64,000 nt of DNA from assembly GCF_001552195.1 (NCBI RefSeq), contig NZ_BCQS01000028.1, forward strand, positions 1-64,000, read 5' to 3'. Every line of letters begins with the position of its first letter. The stretch's first letter is position 1. A program made the position numbers and the translations under genes. Of this stretch, positions 33,209 to 42,228 are shown piece by piece. Under the pieces are notes generated by a model that searched no databases, had not been told where the DNA came from, and worked only from the letters and a program-made list of their open reading frames with translations. Source of the stretch: Actinomadura latina NBRC 106108. Lineage in GTDB: Bacteria > Actinomycetota > Actinomycetes > Streptosporangiales > Streptosporangiaceae.

Positions 33209-34645
33209 GTGCACCAGATGACACCTCCCCTCCCCGCGCCGGCCCCCCGCGCCGACCGTCCCGCCCCCGTGCCGAGACGGCGCCGGCCGCGCGGCCCGGC
33301 CGTCCCGGTCATCGACATGGCCGTGCTCGAAACCCGGCTGAACGAGTCGCTGGACGTGCTGCGCGACACCTACGCGCCCGCGCTCGGCTCCGGCGGCGGC
33401 TGGTACCACGAGCTCGCGCGGCCCGAACCGGGCACCACCGCGACGGCCCTCGGGCTGATGGCGTTCGTGGAGGCGGGACGTCCCTTCGAGTACTTCGACG
33501 ACGGGCTGGCCTTCCTCGCCGCCCGGCAGACCCGCTCCGACGACGGGCTGCGCGACGGCGGCTGGGCCACCAAGACCAGCCTCGGCATGCCGGTGGTCGA
33601 GGCGACCGGCTGGATCGCGCGGTTCCTCGCCCGCGCCCGCTGCGACCTGCGCGACGACGCGCCCGACACCAAGCGCGCCTACCAGTGGCTGCTGCGCAAC
33701 CAGAACCCCGACGGCGGATGGGGCTCGCTGCACGGCTGCCCGTCCCGCGTCTGGCTGACGTGCCTGGCGCTGCGCGCGCTCGCCCAGCTCAATCCCTACG
33801 ACCCGGCGGTCGACCGGGGCGTGGAGTGGCTGACCGCCGACCGGACGGCGCACCGCCCCGGCTGGGGGCCGACGCCGGCGTCCCGCCCGACCGTCACCCA
33901 CACCGCCTTCGTGCTGGTGACGCTGGCGGAGGCGCGCCCGGAGCTGCGGACGGAGCGGCTGCTGGACGCCTACGACTGGCTGCTGGAGAACCTCGACCCC
34001 GACGACGACCACACGTGGATCGAGACCTACGACGTCTCCCCGCACTGCACCGGCCCGCACGATTCCGGGCGGCACGATTCCGGGCGGCAGGGGGCGGGCG
34101 CCGAACCGGTGTGGCGGCTCGCCCTCTGGCACTACGGACTGCCGATCGCGCTGACCGCCCTGCTGCGGGACCCGCGCGGCCCGCACGGCCCTGTCGTCGC
34201 GCGGGCGTTCCGGACGCTGGTGCGCGGCGAGTTCGCCGACCCGCGCTGGAACGGCTACCCGGGCAGCGGGCGCACGTCGCTGTGGACGCTGTGGTGGCGG
34301 CTGGAGACGCTGATCACGCTGTCCCGCGTCCCGCTCGCCGGGAGCGCCGACATCCTGCACTGGCTGCCGGACGCGACGGTCGTCCAGCGGTCGCACGCGC
34401 GGGACCGCACGCTGGCCGAGCTGCTGCCGCCCCGCAGGATCATCGACCCGGTGGGGCTCGCGCGGCGGCACTGGGCGGCGTTCCTGCTGAGCCTCGTGTG
34501 CGTCGCGAGCGCGCTCGGCGTCGCGGCCGGCCTGTGGGGCTGGAAGGACTTCTGGCTGAGCGTGATCCTGCCGATCGTCCTCACCGGCATCGACGAGTCG
34601 GCGAAGCGGCGCACCCCGCGCGGCCCGCCGCCCGCCCCGCCCTGA
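33209..34645 (+). CDS. prenyltransferase/squalene-cyclase-type alpha/alpha-toroid protein with C-terminal membrane segments
   Basis: A 478-residue protein. QW-like repeats typical of the alpha/alpha-barrel of prenyltransferases and triterpene cyclases are visible, best as LLRNQNPDGGWGSLHGCPS (near residue 165), with others near 60, 110 and 345. The acidic DXDD motif of cyclases is not obvious; DPDDDH near 268 is the nearest. Two hydrophobic helices (about 425-460) anchor the C-terminus, followed by a short basic-proline tail. A 15-bp in-frame duplication gives HDSGRHDSGR near 290. The start GTG 33209 has GAAGG upstream. Enzyme activity is unproven. Confidence 0.75.
   Translation: MHQMTPPLPAPAPRADRPAPVPRRRRPRGPAVPVIDMAVLETRLNESLDVLRDTYAPALGSGGGWYHELARPEPGTTATALGLMAFVEAGRPFEYFDDGLAFLAARQTRSDDGLRDGGWATKTSLGMPVVEATGWIARFLARARCDLRDDAPDTKRAYQWLLRNQNPDGGWGSLHGCPSRVWLTCLALRALAQLNPYDPAVDRGVEWLTADRTAHRPGWGPTPASRPTVTHTAFVLVTLAEARPELRTERLLDAYDWLLENLDPDDDHTWIETYDVSPHCTGPHDSGRHDSGRQGAGAEPVWRLALWHYGLPIALTALLRDPRGPHGPVVARAFRTLVRGEFADPRWNGYPGSGRTSLWTLWWRLETLITLSRVPLAGSADILHWLPDATVVQRSHARDRTLAELLPPRRIIDPVGLARRHWAAFLLSLVCVASALGVAAGLWGWKDFWLSVILPIVLTGIDESAKRRTPRGPPPAPP
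34056..34085 (+). repeat. 15-bp perfect tandem duplication inside the toroid gene
   Basis: The unit GCACGATTCCGGGCG is repeated twice without mismatch, adding five residues in frame to a loop. The lack of divergence suggests a recent slippage event. Confidence 0.8.
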
Positions 34646-34657
34646 CCGGCCGGGGCG

Positions 34658-35491
34658 TCAGGCGCGGCGGGCGAGCTCCGCCTCCCCGGCGGCCCGCATC
34701 GCCGCCACCGGCACGTCCTCGCGGCCCGTCATCAGCGCCACCTGCCGGACGGCCTGGTGCAGCAGCATCGCGAAACCGCTCACGACCGTCCCGCCGGCCC
34801 GCTCCACCGCCGCCGCGAGCGCCGTCGGCCACGGCGCGTACACGACGTCGAACAGGGCCGCGCCGGAGGCGGCGACCGGTCCGGCGAACGCGTCGGCCGC
34901 GCGGCCGGGCAGCGTCGACACGACCAGCTCCACCGGAAGGTGGCCGGGCACCCGGTCGAGGGTCACGACGCGGACCGCGAGCCCGAACCGCTCCCCCACC
35001 TCGGCGGCGCCGGCGGCGCGCTCCGGTGAGCGGGCCGCGAGCACCGCCTCGGACGTGCCGAGCCGGGCGAGCGCGGCCAGCGCGGACGCCGCGGTCGCGC
35101 CGCCGCCCAGCACCAGCGCCGACGGCGGCGCCTTGAGCCCGGCCTCCGTCAGCGCGGTCTCGATGCCGTGCACGTCGGTGTTGTCGCCGTGCCGGCGGCC
35201 GTCCCGCAGGACGATCGTGTTCGCGCCGCCGACCTTCACCGCGAGGTCGGACACCGAGTCGGCGAGGTCCAGCGCGACGCGCTTGAGCGGCATGGTCAGC
35301 GAGAGGCCCGCCCATTCGGGGCCGAGGCCGTCCAGCAGCCCGGCCAGGCCGTCCTCGCCGCACTCGATCGCCTCGTACGACCATCTGCCGAGGCCCATCG
35401 CCGCGTACGCCGCGCGGTGCAGGACCGGCGACAGCGAATGCGCGATCGGCGAACCCAGCACCGCGGCCCGGCGGGCCGTCCCCCCGGTCAC
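34658..35491 (-). CDS. aroE: shikimate dehydrogenase
   Basis: NADPH-dependent reduction of 3-dehydroshikimate to shikimate. The 277 residues have the substrate motif SLSPVLHRA near residue 18, the catalytic lysine in LTMPLKR near 65, GGANTI and GDNTD (near 85-105), and an NADP-binding GGGATAAS near 125. The start is GTG 35491, overlapping the mltG stop as GTGA; longer readings run into mltG. Last gene of the alaS-ruvX-mltG-aroE unit. Confidence 0.95.
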   Translation of the reverse strand: MTGGTARRAAVLGSPIAHSLSPVLHRAAYAAMGLGRWSYEAIECGEDGLAGLLDGLGPEWAGLSLTMPLKRVALDLADSVSDLAVKVGGANTIVLRDGRRHGDNTDVHGIETALTEAGLKAPPSALVLGGGATAASALAALARLGTSEAVLAARSPERAAGAAEVGERFGLAVRVVTLDRVPGHLPVELVVSTLPGRAADAFAGPVAASGAALFDVVYAPWPTALAAAVERAGGTVVSGFAMLLHQAVRQVALMTGREDVPVAAMRAAGEAELARRA

Positions 35492-36660
35492 TGGTTCGGG
35501 TGCGCCTTCTGCCACTCCCGGAACTCCTTCTCGATGGCCAGCCGCTCCGCCTCCGTCGTGGCGAACTTGGTGACCTTGTTCGTCGGGTCGGTGGCGATGA
35601 AGTACAGCCACGTCCCGGGCTTCGGGTTCAGCGCCGCCTCGATCGCGTCCGGCCCGGGGTTCGAGATGGGGCCGGGCGGCAGGCCCGTGTGCTTATAGGT
35701 GTTGTAGGGCGAGTCGATCAGGAGGTCCTTCTCGGTGACCGTCAGCCGCCGCTCTTTCAGCGCGTACAGCACCGTGGTGTCGAACTGCAGCTTCATGCCC
35801 TTCTCCACCCGGTTGTAGATCACTCGGGAGATCTTCGGCAGGTCGCTGGGTTTGCCGCCCTCGGCCTGGACCAGGCTGGCCAGCGTGACGACCGTCGCCG
35901 GGTTCATCCGCGCCTCGCGCGCCTTGGCGACGAGGCCGGCGCTGGTCGCCTCCTCGTTGAACCGCTCCACCATCTGCTTGAGGATCCGATCGGCCGAGCC
36001 GTTCGGGTCGAGGTCGTAGCGGCCCGGGTACAGGTACCCCTCCACGTTGCCCTTCGCGTACGACGGCAGCCCCAGGCTCTTGCCGTTCTTCGCGGCCGCC
36101 TGGAACTCCTTCACCGAGATCCCGGTCTTCTTCGTCAGCAGCTCGAAGACCTCGGCCGCCCGGCGTCCCTCCGGGATCGTGATCTGGTTCCCGGCCCGCG
36201 ACTTCGGGTTCAGCAGCAGCGCCATCGCCGCGGCCGACGACATCTTCAGCCGCATCTGGTAGAAGCCCGGCTGGATGCTGGAGGCCTTCGTCTCCTTGCT
36301 GTAGGCCTTCACGAACGCGCGGGCGCTCTTGACCACGCGGTGCTCCTGCAGCGTGGCCCCGATGGCCGAGCCGCTGGCGCCCTCCTTGATCTGGACCGTG
36401 ACCTTGCCGGACCCCTCGCCCGCGTAGTCCGGCGGATGCCACTTGTCGTCCACCCACGCGTAGCCGAGGACGCCGCCGGTGCCGAACACCGCCACCAGGA
36501 ACGCCATCGCGAACAGGGCCGCGGCCCGGCCGTTGCGCCGGCGGCTCTTCTGCCGTTTGCGGACGCGCCGCCGGTCCCGCCTCCCGTACCGCTCGCCCTG
36601 CGGCCGGCCGTCGCCGTAGGGATCGCCGTGCGGGTCTGAGAAGAGGTCCAAATCGTTCAT
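35488..36660 (-). CDS. mltG: endolytic murein transglycosylase MltG (YceG-like)
   Basis: A 390-residue membrane-anchored enzyme that cuts nascent glycan strands and so sets peptidoglycan chain length. The cytoplasmic N-terminus is long and basic (about residues 1-45), and one membrane helix follows (about 46-68). A LysM-like segment and the YceG catalytic domain come next, with the active-site glutamate in LASLVQAEGG (near 285), LQFDTTVLYAL and SPYNTYKHTGLPPGPISNPG (near 335). It has ATGA overlap with ruvX and GTGA overlap with aroE. Confidence 0.95.
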   Translation of the reverse strand: MNDLDLFSDPHGDPYGDGRPQGERYGRRDRRRVRKRQKSRRRNGRAAALFAMAFLVAVFGTGGVLGYAWVDDKWHPPDYAGEGSGKVTVQIKEGASGSAIGATLQEHRVVKSARAFVKAYSKETKASSIQPGFYQMRLKMSSAAAMALLLNPKSRAGNQITIPEGRRAAEVFELLTKKTGISVKEFQAAAKNGKSLGLPSYAKGNVEGYLYPGRYDLDPNGSADRILKQMVERFNEEATSAGLVAKAREARMNPATVVTLASLVQAEGGKPSDLPKISRVIYNRVEKGMKLQFDTTVLYALKERRLTVTEKDLLIDSPYNTYKHTGLPPGPISNPGPDAIEAALNPKPGTWLYFIATDPTNKVTKFATTEAERLAIEKEFREWQKAHPNQ

Positions 36661-37115
36661 GAGCTCCCCCGGACGATCTCTCCTGGGGGGCGCCCAGTCA
36701 ACCGTTCCGCGTCGAGGGCCGCCTGCAGCAGGACCGCCGCGGCGGCCTGATCGACGACCTTGCGCCTCGCCTGACCATGTACTCCCCCGGCCCGCAGCCC
36801 GCTCTCGGCGGTGACGGTGGTGAGCCGCTCGTCGTACAGCCGGACCGCCTCCGGGGGAAGGCGGTCGGCGAGCATGGCGGCGAACCTGCGCGCCGCCTGC
36901 GCCGCCGGGCCCTCCCGGCCCGACAGCGACGTCGGCAGCCCGACGACGACCTCGACCGCCTCGTATTCGGTGACGAGCTCCACGAGCCGGTCGATGTCGC
37001 CCCTGCCGCTCTTCACGGTCTCCAAGGGGGAGGCGAGGATGCCGCCAGGGTCGCACTTGGCGACTCCGACGCGCACGCTCCCCACATCGATCCCCAACCG
37101 GACGCCCTGTCTCAT
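36657..37115 (-). CDS. ruvX: RuvX (YqgF) RNase H-fold protein
   Basis: A 152-residue RNase H-fold protein, called a pre-16S rRNA nuclease or Holliday-junction resolvase homologue. Metal-binding positions show in LGIDVGSVRVGVA (near residue 8), GLPTSLSG (near 62), YDERLTT (near 95) and the C-terminal DQAAAAVLLQ. ATG 37115 has GGAG 7 nt upstream and is preferred over ATG 37142. It lies 64 nt behind alaS. Confidence 0.94.
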   Translation of the reverse strand: MRQGVRLGIDVGSVRVGVAKCDPGGILASPLETVKSGRGDIDRLVELVTEYEAVEVVVGLPTSLSGREGPAAQAARRFAAMLADRLPPEAVRLYDERLTTVTAESGLRAGGVHGQARRKVVDQAAAAVLLQAALDAERLTGRPPGEIVRGSS

Positions 37116-37179
37116 GGCCTCGCTCCGCTCGGCGGCCTCCATGACGCCGGCTCCGGTCGTCTACCCCGTCGCGCCGGGC

Positions 37180-39849
37180 TCACGCGGCCCCTACGGCCCG
37201 TTCGACCGCGGCGAGGGCGTCGCCGACGGCCGCGGGATTCGCGCCGCCGCCCTGCGCCAGGTCGTCCTTGCCGCCGCCTCCGCCGCCGAGGGCCTTGGCT
37301 GCGAGGCCGACGAGCGCGCCCGCCTTGAGGCCGCGCTCGCGCGCACCCTCGGTGACGGCGACGACCACGACGGGGCGGTCCTTCGGCACGCCCGTGACCA
37401 TCACGACGGCGGGCCGGGCCGTCAGCCGGCCGCGCACGTCGACGGCGAGCCTGCGCAGGTCGTCGGCGCCGGTGCCGGCCGGAGCGCGGTGCGCGGCGAA
37501 CGCGATGCCGTTCACGTCCCGGGCGCCGTCGGCCAGCGACCCGGCGATCGCGAGCACCTGCTGGGAGCGGAGCTTCTCCAGCTCCTTCTCGGCGTCGCGG
37601 AGCCGGGTGACGACGCCGGAGATCCGCTCGGGGAGCTCCTCCTTGCGGGCCTTCAGCTGCTCGGCGAGCTGCGCGACGAGGACGCTCTCGCGGGCGAGGA
37701 ACCGGAACGCGTCGATGCCGACGAGGGCCTCGACGCGGCGGACGCCAGCGCCGATGGACGCCTCGCCCAGCACCTTGACCAGGCCGAGCTGCCCGGAGCG
37801 GGCGACGTGGGTGCCGCCGCACAGCTCGCGGGAGTAGTCGCCGACCTCGACGACGCGGACCTCGTCGCCGTACTTCTCGCCGAACAGCGCGAGCGCGCCC
37901 ATCGCGCGGGCCTCGTCGATCGAGGTGTGGAACGCGCGGACGTCCAGGTCGCCGACCAGCACCTCGTTGACCTCGTCCTCGACGTCGCGCAGCACGCTCG
38001 GCGGGACGGCGCCGGAGGCGGTGAAGTCGAACCGGAAGCGGCCCGGCGAGTTCTCCGAGCCGGCCTGCGCGGCGGACTCGCCGAGCGCGCGGCGGAACCC
38101 GGCGTGCACCAGGTGGGTCGCGGTGTGCGAGCGGGAGATCGCGCGGCGCCGCTCCACGTCGACCTCGGCGTAGGCGGTGTCGCCGGCCTGCGCCTCGCCG
38201 CTGCGGACGCGGCCGCGGTGCACGATGAGGCCCGCGAGGGGGGACTGCACGTCCGTGACCTCGATGACGGCGCCGTTGCCGAGCCGGATGACGCCGTGGT
38301 CGGCGAGCTGGCCGCCGCCCTCGGCGTAGAACGGGGTGCGGTCGAGGACGACCTCGACCTCGGTGCCCTCGCCGGCGGCCGGGGCGTTGGCGCCGTTGAC
38401 GAGGAGCCCGACGAGGCGGGCGTCGCCGGCGAGGCTGCCGTACCCGGTGAAGTCGACCTTGCCGCCGGCGCCGGTGAGCAGCTCGTCCAGGACGGAGACG
38501 TCGAGGTTGCCGGTCTTCTTGTCGCGGGCGTCCTTCTTCGCGCGGTCCCGCTGCTCCTGCATGAGCCGGCGGAAGCCGTCCTCGTCGACCTGGAGGCCCT
38601 GCTCGGACGCCATCTCCAGGGTGAGGTCGATGGGGAAGCCGTAGGTGTCGTGCAGCTTGAACGCCTGGTCGCCCGCCAGCGTCGCGCCGCCGGACCGCTT
38701 GGTCTCCTCGACCGCCGTGTCGAAGATCGCGGTGCCGGTGCGGAGCGTCTGGAGGAAGGAGTCCTCCTCGGCGTCGATGACCGTGTGGATGTTCGCGGCG
38801 GTGCGCACCAGCTCGGGGTACTGCTCGCCCATGGCCTTGATGGCGACGGCGGCCAGCTCGTGCATGAGGCCGGCGTCCTGGCCGCCGAGCAGGCGCAGAT
38901 TGCGGATGGACCGGCGCAGGATGCGGCGCAGCACGTAGCCGCGGCCCTCGTTGCCGGGGCGGATGCCGTCCGCGACCATCATCGTCCCGCTGCGGACGTG
39001 GTCGGCGATGACGCGCAGCGACACGTCCGCGCGGTGGTCGCGGCCGTACTTGGCGCCGGTCAGGCCGGCGGCGCGGTCGAGGATCCGCCACAGGGTGTCG
39101 GTCTCGTAGATGTTGTCGACGCCCTGCAGGATCGCCGCCATGCGCTCCAGGCCCATGCCGGTGTCGATGTTCTTGGCGGGCAGGTCGCCGAGGATCGGGA
39201 AGTCGGTCTTGCTCTCCCCCGGGCCCCGCTCGTACTGCATGAAGACGAGGTTCCAGACCTCCAGGTAGCGGTCCTCGTCGGCGACGGGGCCGCCCTCGCG
39301 GCCGTACTCGGGGCCGCGGTCGTAGTAGATCTCCGAGCAGGGGCCGCACGGGCCGGGGACGCCCATCGACCAGAAGTTGTCCTCCATGCCGCGCCGCTGG
39401 ATGCGGTCGAGGGGGACGCCGACCTTGTCGTGCCAGATGCTCTGGGCCTCGTCGTCGTCCTGGAAGACGGTGACCCACAGCTTCTCCTCGGGGAACGCGA
39501 AGCCGCCGTCCTCGCGGGACGCGGTCAGCAGCTCCCAGGCGAACGGGATCGCCTGCTCCTTGAAGTAGTCGCCGATGGAGAAGTTGCCCAGCATCTGGAA
39601 GAACGTGGCGTGCCGGGTGGTCCTGCCGACCTCCTCGATGTCGGGCGTCCGTACGCACTTCTGCGCGCTCGTCATCCGCGGGGACGGCGGGGTGCGCTGG
39701 CCGAGGAAGTACGGCTTGAACGGGACCATGCCGGCGTTGACCAGCAGCAGGGTCGGGTCCTCGGCGACCAGGCTGGCCGAGGGCACCACCGTGTGCCCGC
39801 GCTCCTCGAAGAACTCGAGGAAGCGGCGGGCGACCTCTGCCGACTCCAT
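37180..39849 (-). CDS. alaS: alanyl-tRNA synthetase
   Basis: An 889-residue full-length class II enzyme. The catalytic domain (about 1-250) begins with EVARRFLEFFEERGHTVV. The tRNA-recognition domain follows. The editing domain (about 560-720) has zinc ligands in SHTATHLVHAGFR and CGGTHV, and a C-terminal C-Ala domain with a glycine-rich stretch (GGGGGKDD) ends the chain. The editing domain removes Ser and Gly from tRNA-Ala. Upstream gene of the ruvX-mltG-aroE group. Confidence 0.97.
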   Translation of the reverse strand: MESAEVARRFLEFFEERGHTVVPSASLVAEDPTLLLVNAGMVPFKPYFLGQRTPPSPRMTSAQKCVRTPDIEEVGRTTRHATFFQMLGNFSIGDYFKEQAIPFAWELLTASREDGGFAFPEEKLWVTVFQDDDEAQSIWHDKVGVPLDRIQRRGMEDNFWSMGVPGPCGPCSEIYYDRGPEYGREGGPVADEDRYLEVWNLVFMQYERGPGESKTDFPILGDLPAKNIDTGMGLERMAAILQGVDNIYETDTLWRILDRAAGLTGAKYGRDHRADVSLRVIADHVRSGTMMVADGIRPGNEGRGYVLRRILRRSIRNLRLLGGQDAGLMHELAAVAIKAMGEQYPELVRTAANIHTVIDAEEDSFLQTLRTGTAIFDTAVEETKRSGGATLAGDQAFKLHDTYGFPIDLTLEMASEQGLQVDEDGFRRLMQEQRDRAKKDARDKKTGNLDVSVLDELLTGAGGKVDFTGYGSLAGDARLVGLLVNGANAPAAGEGTEVEVVLDRTPFYAEGGGQLADHGVIRLGNGAVIEVTDVQSPLAGLIVHRGRVRSGEAQAGDTAYAEVDVERRRAISRSHTATHLVHAGFRRALGESAAQAGSENSPGRFRFDFTASGAVPPSVLRDVEDEVNEVLVGDLDVRAFHTSIDEARAMGALALFGEKYGDEVRVVEVGDYSRELCGGTHVARSGQLGLVKVLGEASIGAGVRRVEALVGIDAFRFLARESVLVAQLAEQLKARKEELPERISGVVTRLRDAEKELEKLRSQQVLAIAGSLADGARDVNGIAFAAHRAPAGTGADDLRRLAVDVRGRLTARPAVVMVTGVPKDRPVVVVAVTEGARERGLKAGALVGLAAKALGGGGGGKDDLAQGGGANPAAVGDALAAVERAVGAA

Positions 39850-39851
39850 GA

Positions 39852-40187
39852 TCAGTGGCCATCCTTGTCGTCGTCGATGATCGTGTATCGCGCCTTCAGC
39901 ACCCGGCGGGGCGGGGACCCCCGGTATCCGGGAACCTCGGCGTCCGGCGGAGCCTGGTCCATGCGGACGGCCTCGCGCAGTTCCTCTTCGCGGGCCTGCA
40001 TCTCGGTACGGACGTCGGCGGCGAAATGCCTCAGCCGTTCTCCGGTGCCCTTGCCCGTCGCCACCGCCCGCATCGCGACCCCCTCCGGGGACAGGCTCCG
40101 CGCGACCGCCTCCACGCGCCGCTTCACGCGGTGCGTGACGTAGACGCCCGCACCGGCGCCGACCGAGACCCAGAACAGCCGCCTCAC
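39852..40187 (-). CDS. small conserved protein next to alaS
   Basis: A 111-residue protein. A short hydrophobic N-terminus (LFWVSVGAGAGVYVTHRVKRR) suggests a membrane anchor or weak signal. The helical middle is charged, and the C-terminus is acidic (IIDDDKDGH). No enzymatic motif is seen. The ATG overlaps the DUF948 gene stop, and alaS starts 2 nt downstream, so the three form one unit. I recall a gene of this kind beside alaS in Streptomyces. Function unknown. Confidence 0.8.
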   Translation of the reverse strand: MRRLFWVSVGAGAGVYVTHRVKRRVEAVARSLSPEGVAMRAVATGKGTGERLRHFAADVRTEMQAREEELREAVRMDQAPPDAEVPGYRGSPPRRVLKARYTIIDDDKDGH

Positions 40188-40600
40188 CGGCGTCCCCTCC
40201 CCGAGGAGCGGGCCTGAAGCTGCGGCCGGCCGGAGGCGCCGCGCGCCTCGCCGTCGCCGTTCTTGAGGACCTTGCGGACGCCGTAGGAGAAGGCCGCGGC
40301 CTTCACCAGCGGGCCGCCCACCACCGAGGTCATGACGGTCGTGACGGCCGAGACGTTCTGGGTGACGCCGGCGACCTGCTTGGTGATGACGTCGGTGCGG
40401 CCGAGCTGCTCGTTGGCGCGCTTCACCGTGTGCGTCATGTCGTCCAGCAGGGGGGCGGCCTGGTCGCCGATGTCGCGGACGACCTTGCCGGCCTCACCGA
40501 GGAGCCGGGAGAGCTTCAGCAGGGTCAGTGCGATGAAGGCGACGAGCACCGCCCAGAACACGGCCACGATGAGGCCTGCCAGCTGTCCACCAGTGAGCAT
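40184..40600 (-). CDS. DUF948-family membrane-anchored protein
   Basis: A 138-residue protein. One N-terminal membrane helix (about residues 8-30, LAGLIVAVFWAVLVAFIALTL) is followed by a helical, methyl-accepting-like DUF948 region with polar heptads (about 32-110) and a basic C-terminal tail. It probably sits on the inner face or outside of the membrane as a helical bundle; function unknown. It overlaps the next gene by ATGA. Confidence 0.85.
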   Translation of the reverse strand: MLTGGQLAGLIVAVFWAVLVAFIALTLLKLSRLLGEAGKVVRDIGDQAAPLLDDMTHTVKRANEQLGRTDVITKQVAGVTQNVSAVTTVMTSVVGGPLVKAAAFSYGVRKVLKNGDGEARGASGRPQLQARSSGRGRR

Positions 40601-40702
40601 CGGGCTTTCCGTTCGTGCGAATTCGGTTCGGGCCGTTGCGGCGTGACAGACCTTACCGGTCGCAACGCCGCAGTGGCGGTAGCACCGGCCCGGCGGGAGC
40701 GA

Positions 40703-42103
40703 TCAGCGCCGGTCACCGGTGCCGCGCAGGACGGAGCGGATCCGCGCGAGGACCTCGGTGAAGCGCGCCTCGGCGCCGTGCCTGGTCGGGCGATAGTACT
40801 CCCGGCCGTCCACGGAGCCGGGCGCGTACTGCTGCCGGACGACGCCGCCGGGGTGGTCGTGCGCGTACTTGTAGCCCTCCCCGTGCCCGACCTTCGCGGC
40901 GCCCTTGTAGTGGGAGTCGCGCAGATGCCCGGGGACGGGCCCGGCGAGCCCCTTGCGGACGTCGCCGAGCGCCCCGTCCACCGCCATGATCACCGCGTTG
41001 GACTTGGGCGCCAGGGAGAGGTGGATCACCGCCTGGGCGAGGTTGATGCGCGCCTCGGGGAGGCCGACGAACTCGACCGCCTGCGCGGCGGCCACCGCGG
41101 TCTGCAGCGCCGTCGGGTCGGCCATGCCGACGTCCTCGCTGGCGTGCACGATCAGCCGGCGGGCGATGAACCGCGCGTCCTCGCCGGCCTCGATCATGCG
41201 GGCGAGGTAGTGCAGCGCCGCGTCGACGTCGCTGCCGCGGATGCTCTTGATGAACGCGCTGATGACGTCGTAGTGCTGGTCGCCCTCGCGGTCGTAGCGG
41301 ACGGCGGCCCGGTCGACGGCCTTCTCCAGGACGTCCGCGTCGATCACGCCGCCGTCGTCGACGACGAGGGACGCGGCCTCCAGGTAGGTGAGGGTGCGGC
41401 GGGCGTCGCCGCCGGCCAGCCGGACGAGGTGGTCCTCGGCGGCGGGGTCGAGGGCCACCGCGCCGTCCAGGCCGCGCTCCTCGGCGAGCGCCCGGCGGAT
41501 CACCTCGCGCAGGTCGTCCTCGCCGAGCGGCTCCAGCGTGAGCAGCAGCGAGCGGGACAGCAGCGGGCTGATGACGGAGAAGAACGGGTTCTCGGTGGTG
41601 GCGCCGATGAACGACACCCAGCGGTTCTCCACGGCGGGGAGCAGGGCGTCCTGCTGGGCCTTGTTGAACCGGTGGACCTCGTCGACGAACAGGACCGTCT
41701 GGCGGCCCGTCATGCCGAGTTCGCGCCGGGCCAGGTCGATCTCGGCGCGGACCCGCTTGACGCCGTCGCTGACCGCCGAGATCTCCACGAACCGGCGGGA
41801 CGTGGCGTTGCTGACGACCGTGGCGAGGGTCGTCTTGCCCGTGCCGGGCGGGCCCCACAGGACGAGCGACATCGGCACGTCGCGGTCGACGAGCTGCCGG
41901 ATCGGGGTGCCGGGGCCGAGCAGGTGGCCCTGTCCGACGACCTCGTCCAGCGCGCGGGGGCGCATCCGCACCGCGAGCGGCTGCTCCGCGCCGGGCGCGG
42001 CGGGGACGGCCGGGCGGGCCGGTGCCGTCCCGGGGGCCTCGGGGTCGCGTCCAGGCGCGTCGAAGAGGCCCTCCGGCTCGCCCGATTCCGCCCTGCTGGT
42101 CAC
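40703..42103 (-). CDS. rarA: replication-associated recombination protein A (MgsA/RarA), AAA+ ATPase
   Basis: A 466-residue clamp-loader-like AAA+ ATPase acting at stalled forks. A Pro/Ala-rich N-terminus (1-45) precedes RMRPRALDEVVGQ. Walker A GPPGTGKTT (near 85), Walker B VLFVDEVHRFN (near 140), sensor 1 GATTENPFF (near 165) and the C-terminal tetramerisation domain with GLPEARINLAQAVIHLSLAPKSN (split, near 345) follow. The start is GTG 42103. It is divergent from the DUF6153-like gene. Confidence 0.95.
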   Translation of the reverse strand: MTSRAESGEPEGLFDAPGRDPEAPGTAPARPAVPAAPGAEQPLAVRMRPRALDEVVGQGHLLGPGTPIRQLVDRDVPMSLVLWGPPGTGKTTLATVVSNATSRRFVEISAVSDGVKRVRAEIDLARRELGMTGRQTVLFVDEVHRFNKAQQDALLPAVENRWVSFIGATTENPFFSVISPLLSRSLLLTLEPLGEDDLREVIRRALAEERGLDGAVALDPAAEDHLVRLAGGDARRTLTYLEAASLVVDDGGVIDADVLEKAVDRAAVRYDREGDQHYDVISAFIKSIRGSDVDAALHYLARMIEAGEDARFIARRLIVHASEDVGMADPTALQTAVAAAQAVEFVGLPEARINLAQAVIHLSLAPKSNAVIMAVDGALGDVRKGLAGPVPGHLRDSHYKGAAKVGHGEGYKYAHDHPGGVVRQQYAPGSVDGREYYRPTRHGAEARFTEVLARIRSVLRGTGDRR

Positions 42104-42228
42104 GCTCCGACACTATCTCGCGGCACGGACACACCGGGACGTCCCGCGGCCGGGGGCCGGGGCCCGGGAACCCGGGGATAGGCTGCGGCGTTGGAACAGC
42201 CCTGAAGGCGCATTACAGGAGCGTGACG

